Shown here: positions 1-12,850 of the stretch, piece by piece | How the letters are laid out: every line of letters starts with the position of its first letter | How positions within the stretch are numbered: the first letter of the stretch is position 1 | NCBI GenBank assembly: GCA_013368445.1 | Contig: JAACJO010000012.1 | Span: 1,116,001 to 1,180,000, forward strand | Source of the DNA: Leucocoprinus leucothites | Taxonomy: Eukaryota > Basidiomycota > Agaricomycetes > Agaricales > Agaricaceae | Length of the DNA stretch: 64,000 nt | Reading direction: 5' to 3' | Translations under genes and position numbers: made by a program | The notes under the pieces: model-generated | What the model saw: the letters and a program-made list of their open reading frames with translations, nothing else | Told to the model about the DNA's origin: nothing | The model's database searches: none

Positions 1-1513
1 AGGACTCAAGATAGCCCTAGTTAGATTGCAGTGATTATTAGTTGCATGCTGCTGTAGACGACCACATCACATGGCTACCTTTCCTGGAGGGAGTAGATCC
101 CTCCCTGTCACGAGATAGATTGAATAATTAACGTTCATCTGGGCAGAAGCATTCACGAAGTATGAAGTCCCGCTATGATCAGTAAGGGCTAGCAACAATG
201 GAACAAGATCAGATTGCGGTCAATGTTGATCACGAGGTCACCACTCATCATTGTAACCTAGAAATAGTTAGAGATATTACACTGAATTACTACCTGTGAG
301 AGCAGTTAAAGGCGTTGCTAAGAAATGCCTGACCAATCTGTTTCGAAGCTTTATTTACACTGAAGTGGATAAAACACGATAAGTGGGATAATGGCGTGTT
401 TATTTGGCTCAACGGGGATTTACACTGCTCATTGTGATTCTACATTTATCTCACTGTTCAGCCGCCACTTAAAGCGCAGCTAAAATCATCTTCGACCCAA
501 AGTCATGATAAATGCACTTCTTTATTCATGCAGGCACGGGTAGAAATATATATAAGAAAGTTGAGCGAAAGAGTTGAGCACGCTAAATGGATGCTTGAGC
601 CTTGTAATGAACCCACTACATCAGGCGGCGACGAGCTCTCCGTCACATTGTTCTTATCGTAGCATACCCATGGAATTTCCCAAGTAACTGTCTTCCAGCC
701 GTCATCTGTGGATACCTGGTCGTCCGGAATGCAGACTTCGGTCGAGGGCAGCAGATGCGTGATTGCACACTGATCCGGGGTGTGGGATTTGTGAGTGGTT
801 CCCCCTGTCGAAACCATGATCAGATTGAAAGAATGGGTGTAATGCATAAGGATTCCCGAAGGTGGTTCCCATTTTCCCCATGGTGCACATGGATGTAGAA
901 TTAGAGTGAGAAACATGACTGTATGGGCAACCTGGTACCGTTCGAATTCGGTGTGTCAGTGAACAAGGAAAGCCACTTCAGATCGCACTCCGAGCGTCCA
1001 ACGAGATTGATTAATTGGTCCACTAACCCAGTTGCTCATGTATCCTCAAGGTCGGGGAGCAAGGGATTGGTGGGCGGTGTTTCAGGCAAGCTTTGTTCGG
1101 ATTGATAGTGATGGAGCCACATCATCGATGTCAGTATGGTGAAATGCTTGAAACAAGCCACTAGCAACTGGCTACGAAGCATTTGGATAAACCTCTATTA
1201 CTACAAGATGTCGCTACATTCTTTACTCACATTGAAACTTGAAGCTGCTCTTCATGACTTCATTGAGCAGAAGGTATATAGCATGTGTCGGGATCAGTGT
1301 TGAGCGCTGAGCCCTCGCTGCCGAGTGAGTGTACTAGGGCTTCAAAACTCTAAAGATTGCAAATCAAGTGAAGTGAAATCCTGATACAGCAATTCAAAAA
1401 ATCCTCCAACTCAAGTGGCCACAACAGAATTCAGGTTTCCAAGAAATATAACATCACATCCAATGAAATACAGACGACATAGATACATAAGCGCTCATTT
1501 GAGCTCAAGGAGT
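1..1513. other. No recognisable gene (left edge)
   Basis: Only short open frames are present here. The longest, on the minus strand at 503-916 (137 codons), has a plausible Cys/Trp-containing composition but no family I recognise and no splice-supported extension, so it is not called as a gene. The part just left of 1514 would hold the 3' UTR of the minus-strand sphingosine-1-phosphate lyase gene. Confidence 0.5.
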
Positions 1514-3811
1514 TCACGCCTTGTACAGAGCGTCCAAGAATGCAGTTGCTAGTTCTCCAACTAACTCGGGACCAACTGCACTTGATCTTCCAAGACCTAT
1601 CCGAGGGGTTTAAATCGTAGAACTCCAAAAGGGGCCTGAGACATACCGTATAATGAAACCATCGTACCCTTTCCTGAGGGTACAACTGCTGCGTCCTTGA
1701 CGGCATCCTTGAGATCAGCAATGAATTGATCAACAACTTGAAGGGTTAGTCGCTTTCAGCAGCAAAAATTCAGGGCTCAGCATGTCCCGCCATATGCATG
1801 AAAGACGAGAGAAGCTTACAGTGCAAGCAATGTGAACGGCCTTGGGGTCCAATAAAGCGTTCAAATGCCAGCCACGTTTACTCATGGCGTCACCGACTTC
1901 CATCACATCGACGTTGGGATGCTTCGAAGCGAACGCTACCACTGATGCTGGTGGATCTCCGACGACGTAAAGCTCCGGTATTGATGTTCGAATTTCCTCG
2001 GAAATACGTCTTGCAGCAGTGACGATATCCCTACAGGATTCTAGATAACCCCTATTTCAAGGTCAATGAGAAAGCGAGAGCTGACAAGGCGCGGAGACAT
2101 ACTTGGAGCCCATATGTTGCATCACAGCCCAGGTTCCGGCCAGGAGAGCGCCAGGACTGGTAAACGGAAGTCAGAGGAGAAAAGAGGGGAAGTGCAAGTC
2201 ACATGGTTCAGATTCGCTCTTACCGAGATCCAGAAATTGAAGGGCTAGCGTATACCCCACCTGGTGCGAGGTTTAGTAAGGAGTGTAAGTGAGAGAAAAT
2301 ATGATGAACGCACCACTCCAGCTTGGATTAAGATAGTACTGGTACTTGCGTAGCTCAGCATCACGATACATGATCACAGAAGTCCCTTTGGGCGCGAAAC
2401 CATACTAGACCAGAGGTCATTTTCATCTCAGACCTAGGATCGCTAAGGGAGCGAACCTTGTGGGTATCACAGCTAATACTTGTAACGCCTTTCACCCTGA
2501 AATCGAACGGAAGGAACTTGTATCGGCCATCTTGACCCCCAGCAAGCCCAGCCGGCTCCAAGAAAGGCATGATGAAACTTCCCAGGCAGCAGTCGACGTG
2601 TAAACCAATGTTGTACTTGGAAGCCAATTGACCGAGTGCTGGAATATCATCTTGGTTGCCGTCTGGGAAGTTGATGGCTGAACCAACAATCTAAGTGAAA
2701 TTGTCATATCAGAGCTTCAAGAGAGCGCTTCGGTAGCTTACCATGATCGTGTTCGAGTTGCTTTGAGGCGTAAGCTTGGGTGACTGAGGAAAGAGTGTTC
2801 ACACTCACATTGCACGCTTGACGCGTTTGATATCCACCCTTCGCGTAAACCTATCCACAGGAATCGTATGAACCTTCACACCGAGATACGAGGCACCCTT
2901 ATCGAAGGCTGCATGAGCAGTAGAGGGAATAATCCTAGGATATAATTAATTGAAAGACTTGTAGGAAACCTTCATCACTTACATCTCCGGTTCTTTTATA
3001 CCTTTGACCGCACGACCCCAATCCCTATATGTCTTTACTGCCATGATGATAGACTCGGTGCCACCCGAAGTCATAGCACCAGCACCATTGGGGTGGTTAT
3101 ACATCTTGAGGGTCATGGCCACAATCTCGGCCTCCATCTTTCTGACTGCAGGGAACACGTCGGGGTGAAGGGGATTTGAGCAGCAGTACCTCTGATAGGC
3201 TGCAACAATGATCTTCTCTAAGTCATCACCACCATCTAAAGCAAGCAGCAACTAGAGTTAAGGCAGTTTAGCAGGAGAAGTTCAAGTGCTCACGGTAGAC
3301 AGCTCCAGAAACCTTTCCTGCACGCCAGTCACTCTTGTGTTCAAATTCCTGGTCCATTTTCTCCATCTCTGCCAATATCCACTCCAGCGACTGGCCCTCT
3401 TGAGGTAGCGCAAGGTGCCTTACAACCTCCGGCCCCTTTGGTACCAGGTGGTTTTCAATGTCTAGTTTTGCTTTTCTCATCTGCGCTTCAACCTTCTTTT
3501 TGGTCGCCGGAAGTCTTAGCGCCAGATGAACCACAGACTAGGAAACGCGAAATAAGGAGCCAGGTGAGCATTGGATAACAGTTGGCGGCATCGTCAACAC
3601 GCACCTTTGCCATCCATGTGTAGACTTCTTTCAAACTTGTCACAATTCCCCTAGCAGCCAGATGACGTTTCGCCTTGAATGCGTAGGTTGCCAAAACATA
3701 GTAGAACAAAACTGTCTTGAGTAGATTGAGATTGAGATTGAGATTGAGGCGGGAGGTGACGGCGGTGACGTAGCCCCTACTGTTAGCAGTCGTCGCCATG
3801 TTTCCTGTCAA
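1514..3811 (-). CDS. DPL1: Sphingosine-1-phosphate lyase
   Basis: PLP-dependent enzyme that splits phosphorylated long-chain bases into a fatty aldehyde and phosphoethanolamine, the exit step of sphingolipid breakdown; the family is ER-anchored. About eleven exons join into about 555 residues from the second Met (3799), against 568-589 in human and yeast homologues. A hydrophobic N-terminal anchor (residues about 20-45) is followed by a region with [16 protein letters not shown] and AMTSGGTES. The PLP lysine lies in SCDTHK-YGFAPKG at about residue 360 (yeast Lys380), interrupted by an intron directly after the lysine codon. An HVDCCLG motif precedes it. The last exon ends ALYKA and stop. Start: Met at 3811 or 3799, both in frame; the second fits the family better. 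A hexanucleotide repeat sits in the anchor. Confidence 0.95.
3725..3748. repeat. Hexanucleotide repeat (ATTGAG)4 within DPL1
   Basis: Four perfect tandem copies of ATTGAG on the plus strand. On the coding minus strand they read as alternating Leu and Asn codons (LNLNLNLN) immediately before the hydrophobic membrane segment of the sphingosine-1-phosphate lyase. The six-base unit keeps the frame, so copy-number changes would lengthen or shorten the protein by two residues. Confidence 0.9.
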
Positions 3812-4254
3812 CCACTTTATCGAGAGTCTTCGGAAGCGGTCGAATGTTCAGTGGAAAGATATGTAATGCAACAACTTGGAATTGAAATACTTAACCCTGG
3901 CAAAACATGCGCGTGCCGACCGGGCCTTGATCTGGTTCCGCCAATAGCCGGTTATCACATGCCCATAGGAATTGGCCCCAATGAATGCTTGGAGTCGTCG
4001 ACATGGTTTAACAACTATTACCTACATTTCATCATATTCTCAAGTCGTTCGGGCTTTGTTGATGTCAATACATGAACTTTGGCGATGATCGCGCTGCTCT
4101 AGATCCAACAATATTTCTGGTATCCCGATATATAACACTTGAGTCTTGCACCATTGGTAACTGGTTTGAAAGTACAGCACATACACAATCCCCGAACACT
4201 CTAAGGTACAGAAGCTGCAAGGAATGAGGCAGAAAATACGTGTGAAAAGGCCTA
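3812..4254. other. Intergenic: DPL1 promoter and muskelin 3' flank
   Basis: A 443-base gap between two minus-strand genes. It must contain the 5' flank of the lyase gene and the 3' flank of the muskelin-like gene. I see no coding exon, RNA gene or clear TATA element here. Confidence 0.5.
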
Positions 4255-7200
4255 TTACACATCATCATCTCTATTATCATTCCGGGTCACAAAATCCAAC
4301 AGGCTCCCCGAGGGCTCCTTGTCCCACTCACTCACAAACTCTAAGAGGCTCTCAAATACTTCCGTTCTCTGTGCATATCTGTCAGCAGACATAGCACTTC
4401 CCTTGCCGCTTCCCCTTTGCTGCTTTTCTAGCGGATCTTCAACAGATCTCAAGAGTTCGGCGCTAAGCTTCGGGAAAGATATTCGGCTGAATGAGTCGGT
4501 ATCTTCGTCTGAAGCCTCTGCAATCTCGTTCGTCCATCCGCCATCATCTGGCGTACCTGCTCGAGATTTCATCTTTGTCCAACCATCAGCGATACTCTCT
4601 GTAGAGCCTGTATCTGACAGCGGAGACGGATTATCTGACATTGTGACAGAAGTTGGAAAAAGCGGGGGAACAAGAGAAGGTGCGGGAGGTTTTGGCGCAA
4701 GCAGAAAAGTCATCAGTGAGCGATAATCTTCCGTTTCTCGCTGATCATCGTGGTTGACAACAGGTGAAACCTGAGATTGTAAGAACATAAGAGCCTTTGT
4801 TGGAGTGCTATCTTCGCACATTTCGCGAAATCTGGTCATTCTATGAGTTTCCGAGGGTTATATGGGAACGAGTGAGGGCTCAACTGTTGTCGTCGAATTC
4901 GGTAGGTTGCTTTTCGAATGATCTCTTCAGCACCCGGTCTTCCTAGCTCATGAGTTTGGTCGCTTCGAATATTTGACAACAGCACGGACCTGCACACCTC
5001 CATTTTCCAGAAATCGTTCATCCTCCGTATACCTTCAACATTAGCCTCGTCCATTGAGTCATCCTCATCTAAGTCATCCAAACTTGCATTTCCGCCAAAC
5101 AAATACATTTGTCTGGACTTCGTGTTGTACACCACCTCATGTGCATATCTTGAACAGGGTTCTTTTCTGTTGAGTCCGGGACTTGGCGCAGGATTGGGTC
5201 GTCGAGACTGGTCGCCCTCTGGAAGAATGCGCGTCCATGTACCCGGCCTTGCCCCATATCTATACAACCAATTGTAGAGCTCCCCTGGAAGGTAGCCTGT
5301 CATGCCCGTGGAATCGGTGATCAGGCCGCAGAACCTATGACAAGGTCTTCAGGGTAGATCGATGATATTATGGATCAATCATACATACACATAGATTTCT
5401 TTGAGCTCGACGTCAATGATTGCTCTCTGGGTGAAGCATGCATTCGGTCCTCCAGCCGCTGTGAAGTTGGAGAACAGCTCAGTCGCAGTATTAATGCTGA
5501 GGTCGTAAGTGTACATGTCCGATAAATACTTATCCTCTCTTTGGCCCCCAAGGATGAAAAGCGTGTTCGTTTTGTGATCAAGGACCATCGAGTGACCGTG
5601 GCGCGCTGGTATTGAACAAGGTGTATTCTCTACAGGCCTAACTTCTCTTTAGTGTATTCGCGAGTTAGCCGACGCAAGGACTCACTGGAGTATCTTCCAT
5701 CGTCCCGTCTTGATGCTGTATGCGTATAGTCCAGCGTACTTATATGTATCCCAGTCACCATCAAGCACCCTGCCACCATATACATAGAGGATCTGCCTCT
5801 CGCTGTCAACAACCATTTGGTGATCAAAAATTAATGGTGGGCCTCCATTACTCTAAGGACGCAAGTTTGTCAGATGACAGAGGCTGAATAGCATGGTTCC
5901 TTACAACGGTATCGAAAGAAATACATCTCCAGGATCCTTTTTCTGGCCCTCGAGTATGGTACAGATAGAATTCGGAGTTGTACGTGTTCGCAATGGGTGG
6001 GTCAGTTGTCGGATGGGGTGGCAACGGAGGAAGAGATGAGTGAGGCTGAGTTAGCCTCTGAGGATTTAGTGGTCCTGTATTGGTTGAAGCGGGTGGACCT
6101 CTGCGATTCACTGGAACCCTTGCAGCATCGACATCAGTCAATCTGCCGAGGACATAGATATTCCCAGTTTTCGCATCAAAAGCCATCTTGTGACAACTTC
6201 GTGGGCTAGGACCACTTTGGCTGTAAGTTGACTCGCTGAGCTTCTGCCATTCGTCTTCTCGAGTGCTATATGCCCAAAGGTCATCAAGGCATTTGTCGCT
6301 ATTATAGCCACCGTGAATATACACGATGCCGTTAACATGATCCATACACATGGCGTGGCCACTTCTAGGGGTAGGTGTGTCGCCGTCCCTGTCAGTTCCC
6401 GTAATCTTGTTCCATGCAGCATAGGGATGGGAGGATTGAAGAAAAGTCGAGAAAAGGCCGGAGGACGACAGGGTCTGCATATGCTTCTCTGAGTCCTTGA
6501 ATGCGCCTTGGAGGACCAGAGTTGTATGGAGGTGGGTAATCAGCGGATGCTCGACGGTGGTGAAGGCGCGTGAGAGGATATCCTGGTAGGGAGTGAGCAG
6601 GCGGCGCTGCCGCAAGTGCTTGAGGACGTGACGGAGAACGGTGCTTTCTCGATGCTGTTGCAACCTGATTAATGAAGGTCACAGAGTAACATCCCATCCT
6701 TGCATACCTCCTCGTGGATTCGATATATGTGCTCGACATATTTCTTATCTGAAATTCCAGTCATTGAAACGTGCCAGATCGAAGTATGGAAGTTCTGGCC
6801 ATGGGCTCTGTAACCGGTGGTCCGATAAGAACAGTCTGAACGATCCAAAAGCATATTAACGCACGAGAGGGGAACGATCTTGACATAACGGGTGGGGAAA
6901 CAGACTTGGGCATTGTTGATATGGCGTATTGGAAAGGCTTCCGAGGTTGTGTCATTCTTCAAGCCTCCATGAAGCACCTCGACGAGGTTATCCTCCGTTA
7001 TTCCAACGTAAACTTTGAAATCCTTCATGTTACATGGATGTGCTGTTGTGGCCAGTCAACCGAGTAACAAGTATTTAACGTGAAAGCGTACGCTTCGAAA
7101 ACTAGAGGGACTGTTGAGAATGTTTGTATATCAATGAGCAGAGCACTAACCTTTCCAAAAGTCAGAGTTTCTAACCGGGATAGTCTATTTAGTCACTCGG

Positions 7201-7421
7201 CCAGCAACGTAAGTTCAGGACGACATACTTAGGATCGACATCTGATCCAATTTCAGGAGAATCCACTGTTTCGCATTGTTTCCCTGGTATGCGCCACTCC
7301 ATCTGCTGGATTGGTCTTGAGGCCTGTCTAGTAGTATGTGTTCTGGCCCATATTTGCCGCTGTGGGAAGTTGACTGCGCAATGGTGTAGTGAAGCGGTAC
7401 AGAGGATGGTATCGAGCTCAT
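4255..7421 (-). CDS. Muskelin-like kelch-repeat protein
   Basis: Reads as a fungal muskelin homologue. In animals muskelin (MKLN1) is a substrate-receptor-type subunit of the CTLH/GID E3 ubiquitin ligase. The N-terminal exon at 7215-7421 (HYTIAQSTSHSGKYGPEHIL) begins the muskelin discoidin-like domain, which continues through KDFKVYVGITEDNLVEVL and ends near KKYVEHIYRIHEE. A LisH/CTLH-type helical segment follows (HVLKHLRQRRLL to TLVLQGAFKD). Kelch blades come next, with repeated GGxxxxxxxDxW/Y patterns: VYIHGGYNSDKCLDDLWAYS, LYVYGGRVLDGDWDTYKYA, LFILGGQREDKYLSDMYTYD and MYLFGGNASLDDLDED. The last exon (4255-4839) is acidic and Ser-rich and ends DNRDDDV. Start chosen at 7421 because it is the first Met before the discoidin region. 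Exact introns between 7215 and 7028 were not fully resolved. Confidence 0.85.
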
Positions 7422-8668
7422 GTTAATCCGATACTGAGACTGTAATAGAGAGTATTCTGTAGAGATCGACTACTGAGCTGAGCGTTGGCAATAACAGAGC
7501 TGAGAGCCCTGTGTTCTGTGATGATCATCAAGTTCCCGGCGTCAGCGTCACTTAATTCATCTCCGAGCCCTCTCCGGGGGTCTGGGCGCGTCCTTTTGTG
7601 CACGTGATATTACCTCTACTTCCCACGTGTCGAAACTCGGCAGATGCCGTTAGGCGCCTTAGCAGCAACGCTGAAGCAAGTAACGTTGACCAGGACCTCT
7701 GAGCTTGAAGCTGGTTCCATAACCCTCATTTCACAAGATCTTACCACACGCACGCAAATTGCATGCACTGCGTACGCTAGACTTGGCACGGAACAGTCAA
7801 TAAAACAGGACCCCAACGACGACTCGGAACTCGCTAGCCTCTAGGCATTTGTGGTCGCCGTCTTCTGTCAGTCGCGCTTACATTTCTTGGAAAGTAACGA
7901 TACGCAAGAGCGACTTATGTGGCTTTTCAACTTTCATACTTGACATTGTGGCACATGAGATCCCCTCGTGCCACGAGACCAAGTCAGGAAGAGACAGTTG
8001 CACTGAGTGCCATGTGAGTCTGCGACATTAGCAGCTTATCGACCTTTCCGTGGAAACCTCAAGGAAAATGTCAGCCAGACAAGCCGTTCCTGAGCCATTC
8101 CCTAAGGCAATCTCGAAGCCTCATGCCGTGATAGCAGGTAATTGGTTGGCTAGTGAAAGTCTCCCACTCAGCCACCTCAGCCTTCACACGACTGCCCAGC
8201 GATAACCATTAAATTGTCCACAAGTCACAAGACAGCAGATAAAGTGACGAATTGATGAACAACATATTGCAAGTACAAAGATGACATTTCATGGGTTCTG
8301 CCCTAGCGTCTACCGTGATACGAAGGTCACACTCCAGGCCTGATCATTCTCAACTGGAACTCACTTAAGAACATCTTTTGCTCTCATCCCTCTTCAGGCT
8401 ATCTGTAGGGCTATATTTCCTATCCACATCCTGACGGATCAGGCAAGCCAGCGGATTGGATGCCCTGTACTTTCTCATCGAGAAGCTCAACAGACCAGCT
8501 GGATTCCTTCGTGGCTCTCTGTATCTCTTTCGGACGATCACAACCGTTATAATTCATCCATGATTCTTCTCGCATGCCCACATGTATCTGCCTTTGAATT
8601 GTCAAATATAAACCACCGACATTGATAATGAGCGACACATTTACTTCTTCCTCCCACATTGCCCCGCA
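7422..8668. other. Divergent intergenic region
   Basis: About 1.25 kb between the minus-strand muskelin-like gene and the plus-strand subtilase gene, so it should hold both promoters. Short frames occur on both strands but none shows a family motif or splice-supported continuation. Nothing else recognised. Confidence 0.5.
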
Positions 8669-11600
8669 ATGAAGGGTTTGGTATCCTCTGTCCTGTTGCT
8701 GAGCGTTTGCTTCGCATTCGCTTCAGTTCCAATCTCGAGCATTAAACCTGGATCAAATCTTCCAGTCATACCCAACAGGTTCATTGTCGAGGTCGATGAG
8801 GCCGCTGATATCCCACCCTCGAAGCGTTCATTTGAAACGGTACATTCTCCCTTTTGTTTTTGCGTTTCCTTCTAACAATCCTCTGCGTCAGCCCCACGAG
8901 CGTTTCTATGCTCATCTCAGATCCCGAGCAATCTCCTTCAATGTGACTAAAGAATTCAATGCAGAAGGGCTTTTCGTTGGAGCTGCTATTACTCTGGATA
9001 ATCCTCAGGTAAATACTCGCTCGTTCTCATACTCGTGTGTATCACCCTCACGCTATTTATGGACTTACTAAAAACAGGATGTTGCTGCTCTACAAGACGC
9101 ACCGGGTGTAAAGGACATTCGTCCGATTAGGAAATTCGATATCCCAAAGTGCGTTCTAATAACTGTTCTTAAAATATGTATCGCAGTCATTGAGGCCACG
9201 CCCATTGATAGGCCTGTTTTCAAGCATGTTGTCACTGGGCCTAACGATCCGGCCATCCCAGCAGATAATGAATCCACCCATATCATAACTGTGAGGTTTC
9301 CATTTCTAATATTTCGCAGAGGTTAGCTAGACGTTCTCTTAGGGAGTTGATAGACTCCACGCCCAAGGGATTACAGGAAAAGGAATCAAAATTGGAATGT
9401 GAGTCCCTCTTCGAACGTGTGGAGCCTCGGTAATATTCATATCATCCCTTTCAGCCTTGACACTGGTATCTCGACTACCATCAGTGACATTGCGCAGTAT
9501 ACTTACAGCGTCCTCAGGCATTGACTATACCCATCCATCCCTTGGCGGCGGCATTGGACCTGGCCACAAGATCATCGGCGGTACTGATCTCGTAGGAGAC
9601 GATTATGATGGTCAGCTTCCTGGGCTACAGTCCTAGCAGAATGCTCATTGCCTTCGTGTTATAGGATCGAACACGCCGGTACCCGATGATGATCCCCTCG
9701 ACCAATGTAATGGCCACGGAACCCATGTATCGGTGAGGCGTCCTCCCTTTGCATCTGAATAGCATCTTGCTTTGCTGATCTCGATTCTGGTAGGGAATTA
9801 TCGGCGCTGATCCCGGAAACGACTTCAATATTAGCGGTGTTGCATACGAAGCATCTCTCACAATGTATAGGGTGTTTGGATGCACCGGAGGTGTCTCTGA
9901 CGATGGTAAGTTCCCAACCCTGGCGCCACACGCTAGAGTCAACAAACCTCATCGTCTCTTTTAAAAATTCCTAGTCCTCGTGGATGCCTTATTGTTGGGC
10001 TTCAATGATGGCCAGGATATTCTGACCTTGTCGCTTGGTGGTGCCGATGGCTGGACAGAGTCCATATCTGCAGTAGTTGCGAGTAGACTCGTGGATCGCG
10101 GGAGGGTTGTCACTATTGCCGCAGGTAACGATGTGAGTTTCTCTTAGTTGTACCCGATTGAAGGTCAGTAACTGGGCTTAACTCTGAGCTTGCAGGGCGC
10201 ATCTGGTTCTTGGTATACTGAGAGTCCTGGAAATGGTATCAATGTCATCTCAGTTGCAAGTCTAGACAAGTAATTCCTTTCTCTCATTTGACGAGAGACT
10301 GTTTCTGACTAACGTCTCAAGTACCGTCATCCCTCTGCAGAACGCCACAGTAGGCGGTGTCCAACACAATCCAATCACCTATTTTTCTACCTTCCCTCTA
10401 CCTGTTGAAGGCGCCCTTCCGATCTTCGCTACTTCGAACTCAACGACGGTCGCAGATGACGCGTGCAATCCACTACCAGACGATACACCTGATTTGTCGG
10501 ACAAATTGGTTATCATTCGCAGGGGTACATGCACCTTTGTAGAAAAACTGACGAATGCAGCAGCAAAGGGAGCAAAAGTGGCTTTCATCTATGAGTAAGT
10601 GTTTTGAATCAAAAAGTGTCGAGGTTCATCCTCAACGTTGTCGTAGTAATGGCTCCGGATTCGCAGGGGTTGATGTTGGTGAATTCCTTGCTGTTCTCAT
10701 CCAGGCTGAAGATGGACAATTCGTAAGCGAGGTGGAACCGAGACAAACCAATTTACTAATAGTGATCTTAGCTCGTACAACAATTTGTCGCGGGAACTCC
10801 CGTTACTATCACCTTCCCTCAAACCGGCGGATCAACGGACTTCCCCGACCCAAATGGTGGACTCATCTCTAGTTTTTCAAGGTAAACAGAAATCCTGGTA
10901 TCCACCATGAAGACAGGCTAATGATGAACCAGCTATGGCCCTTCGAACGATTTCTTCTTCAAACCTGCTGTTGCTGCGCCTGGAGGGAACATTCTTTCTA
11001 CTCTCCCTATCCCTCTGGGTTCATTCGGAGTCGAATCTGGGACCTCCATGGCCACTCCGTTCGTCGCCGGCAGCGCTGCTCTAATCCTTCAGACAAGAGG
11101 CAGAAATGCTAATGTTGCAAGGAGTGCCCGGTCTCTTCTCGAGTCTACAAGTCAAAGGGTTCCATCAAGCAAGACTGATGAGGATCCGCTGCAAACTTTG
11201 ACCCAGCAAGGAGCTGGGTTGGTTAATGTTTTCAAAGCTGTTCATGCAGAAACGATCGTCTCGCCGACTGAGCTGATTGTGAACGATACGGCGCATGCTC
11301 GCCCCAAGTAAGTGCTCTCTCCGTGGTCAGAGGAATGTGAACTGAAAGGCTTCTGGCGCATTAGACAAGGGTTCACGGTACAAAACACCGGGAAGACGTC
11401 GAAGAAATATGCTTTGAGCCATGTACCTGCAGGTACTGCTTTGACGGTCCAGACTGGGAGTATCATAGCCGCCCTCGGACCCGTCCCTCTATCAAATGCT
11501 TCTGCCAAGGTTTCTGTTCAACCGTCGAGTTTCACTCTTAGACCGGGTGCTTCTCAAAGTGTCGTTGCTACTATTTCAGGACCTACTGGTCTGGACGAAT

Positions 11601-12328
11601 CAACGTTCCCCGTCTATTCCGGCTGGATTGAGATCAGCGATGGCACGGACAGTTTCCATGTCACATACCTTGGGCTGGTTGGGTCACTGATTGACAAGCA
11701 AGTCATCGACAACACAGATGTCTTCTTTGGTGTACCTATCCCGGCTATCCTGGATAGTGAAGGTAACGTCCAGGAAGGGCCGGCGAACTACACTTTCGTC
11801 AACGAGGACGTGCCAACCCTTTTGTGGCGGTGAGATTCATTAATCAAGGTTACGAATCCGGTTTACTGAGTTCCCGGTACTTAGACAAGCCTTTGGTACC
11901 CCGCGCCTTGTTGTCGATCTGGTCGATCCGAACATCCAAGTGAATACTACCCTGAACAGCAGAGCCTTAAGCGAGGGACTCAAGCCCTTCATAACATTCC
12001 CGCAAGCCAACAAAGGGGGAAGCTTCGGGCAAGTGAAGACGATCGGATCCATCCTGGAAATCGACTTCCTTACCCGGAATCAAGAGGTATGTCGGTTCCT
12101 TTTTTTGGTTTGGAAGACACGTATGACCTGATGTACCCGCGCCACAGGACCCTGTAGACAACGGATTCAATGAGTTCTCGCTGGAGACACCCACATTCGC
12201 AAACGGTACCGTGATACCCAATGGCTCTTATAGGCTGCTGCTGCGCGCGTTGAGGGTGACAGGTGATATAGCGAACGAGGAGGACTATGAAGTTTACCTG
12301 AGCCCCATTATTGGGGTTAACGCATAAG
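8669..12328 (+). CDS. Secreted subtilisin-like serine protease (S8) with PA domain
   Basis: Extracellular endopeptidase of the subtilase family, close in layout to fungal and bacterial minor extracellular protease Vpr. A signal peptide (MKGLVSSVLLLSVCFAFAS) is followed by an I9-type propeptide ending near PVFKHVVTG. The catalytic triad is visible: Asp in DTGIDYTHP (codons split by two introns), His in NGHGTHVSGI, Ser in SGTSMATPFVAG. The oxyanion Asn is in TIAAGNDG. A protease-associated (PA) insert lies between (DKLVIIRRGTCTFVEK to AKGAKVAFIYDN). After the catalytic domain comes a Fn3-like C-terminal part rich in beta-strand sequence, with N-glycosylation sequons, ending SPIIGVNA. The gene has more than a dozen short introns. 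Likely a nutritional protease. Confidence 0.93.
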
Positions 12329-12850
12329 CGGAGACTTTTGTATGATGTGTTGTTGAGGTTCATTTGTTCTGAGCTGTGTACCGATAACTTGGCGCCAATG
12401 TATTATTCCTAACCTTTCATCAAGAGTGGCGACTTGGTTGTATGAGGGGATAAGGAAGTAATGACAAGGTATATTTCTGCGAGTAAAGCAGAGGATATTA
12501 GAGCGTCCTACAAGCAAAAGTTTTGAAGAAGAGTAAGAGGGTCCCACTCTTTGAGATCAGAGACGTGTGGAGAAGGCTTAGTCAGCTTCCCACAGGCTTA
12601 CGGAGTAGATTCGAGTCGTCAATTGCTCTTGTCGCCAGTCCACACTGCTAACTCCTTCTCACATCTTGCCAGACCCTTGTATTCGCTGCGCACGACATCC
12701 AGTGTATACTACCGTCACCACACTCTGGCCCGATCGTGGACAGCGAAGCCACCGAACATCTGGATCCAGTGCTGAGCCCACTCGGGAGGAGAGCCAGGCC
12801 GAGCTCATTTCTTGGATATATAACCGGCCGACGCTGTTGTTGCAAATGCA
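12329..12850. other. Intergenic: subtilase 3' flank and CCR4 promoter
   Basis: A 522-base gap with no convincing exon on either strand. A TATATAA string occurs at 12817-12823, only 28 bases before the CCR4 start codon, which is too near to serve as a TATA box for that start unless translation begins further in. Confidence 0.5.

Noticed and set aside
503..916. 137-codon minus-strand frame at the left edge
   Set aside because: Not similar to any family I know, no intron-supported extension and no partner evidence. Length alone is compatible with chance.
4319..4726. Long plus-strand frame opposite the muskelin C-terminal exon
   Set aside because: It is the antisense shadow of a Ser-rich acidic exon whose continuation into kelch repeats is clear.
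12817..12823. TATATAA string before CCR4
   Set aside because: Only 28 bases from the start codon, so a transcript would begin at or after the ATG. Not called as a promoter.
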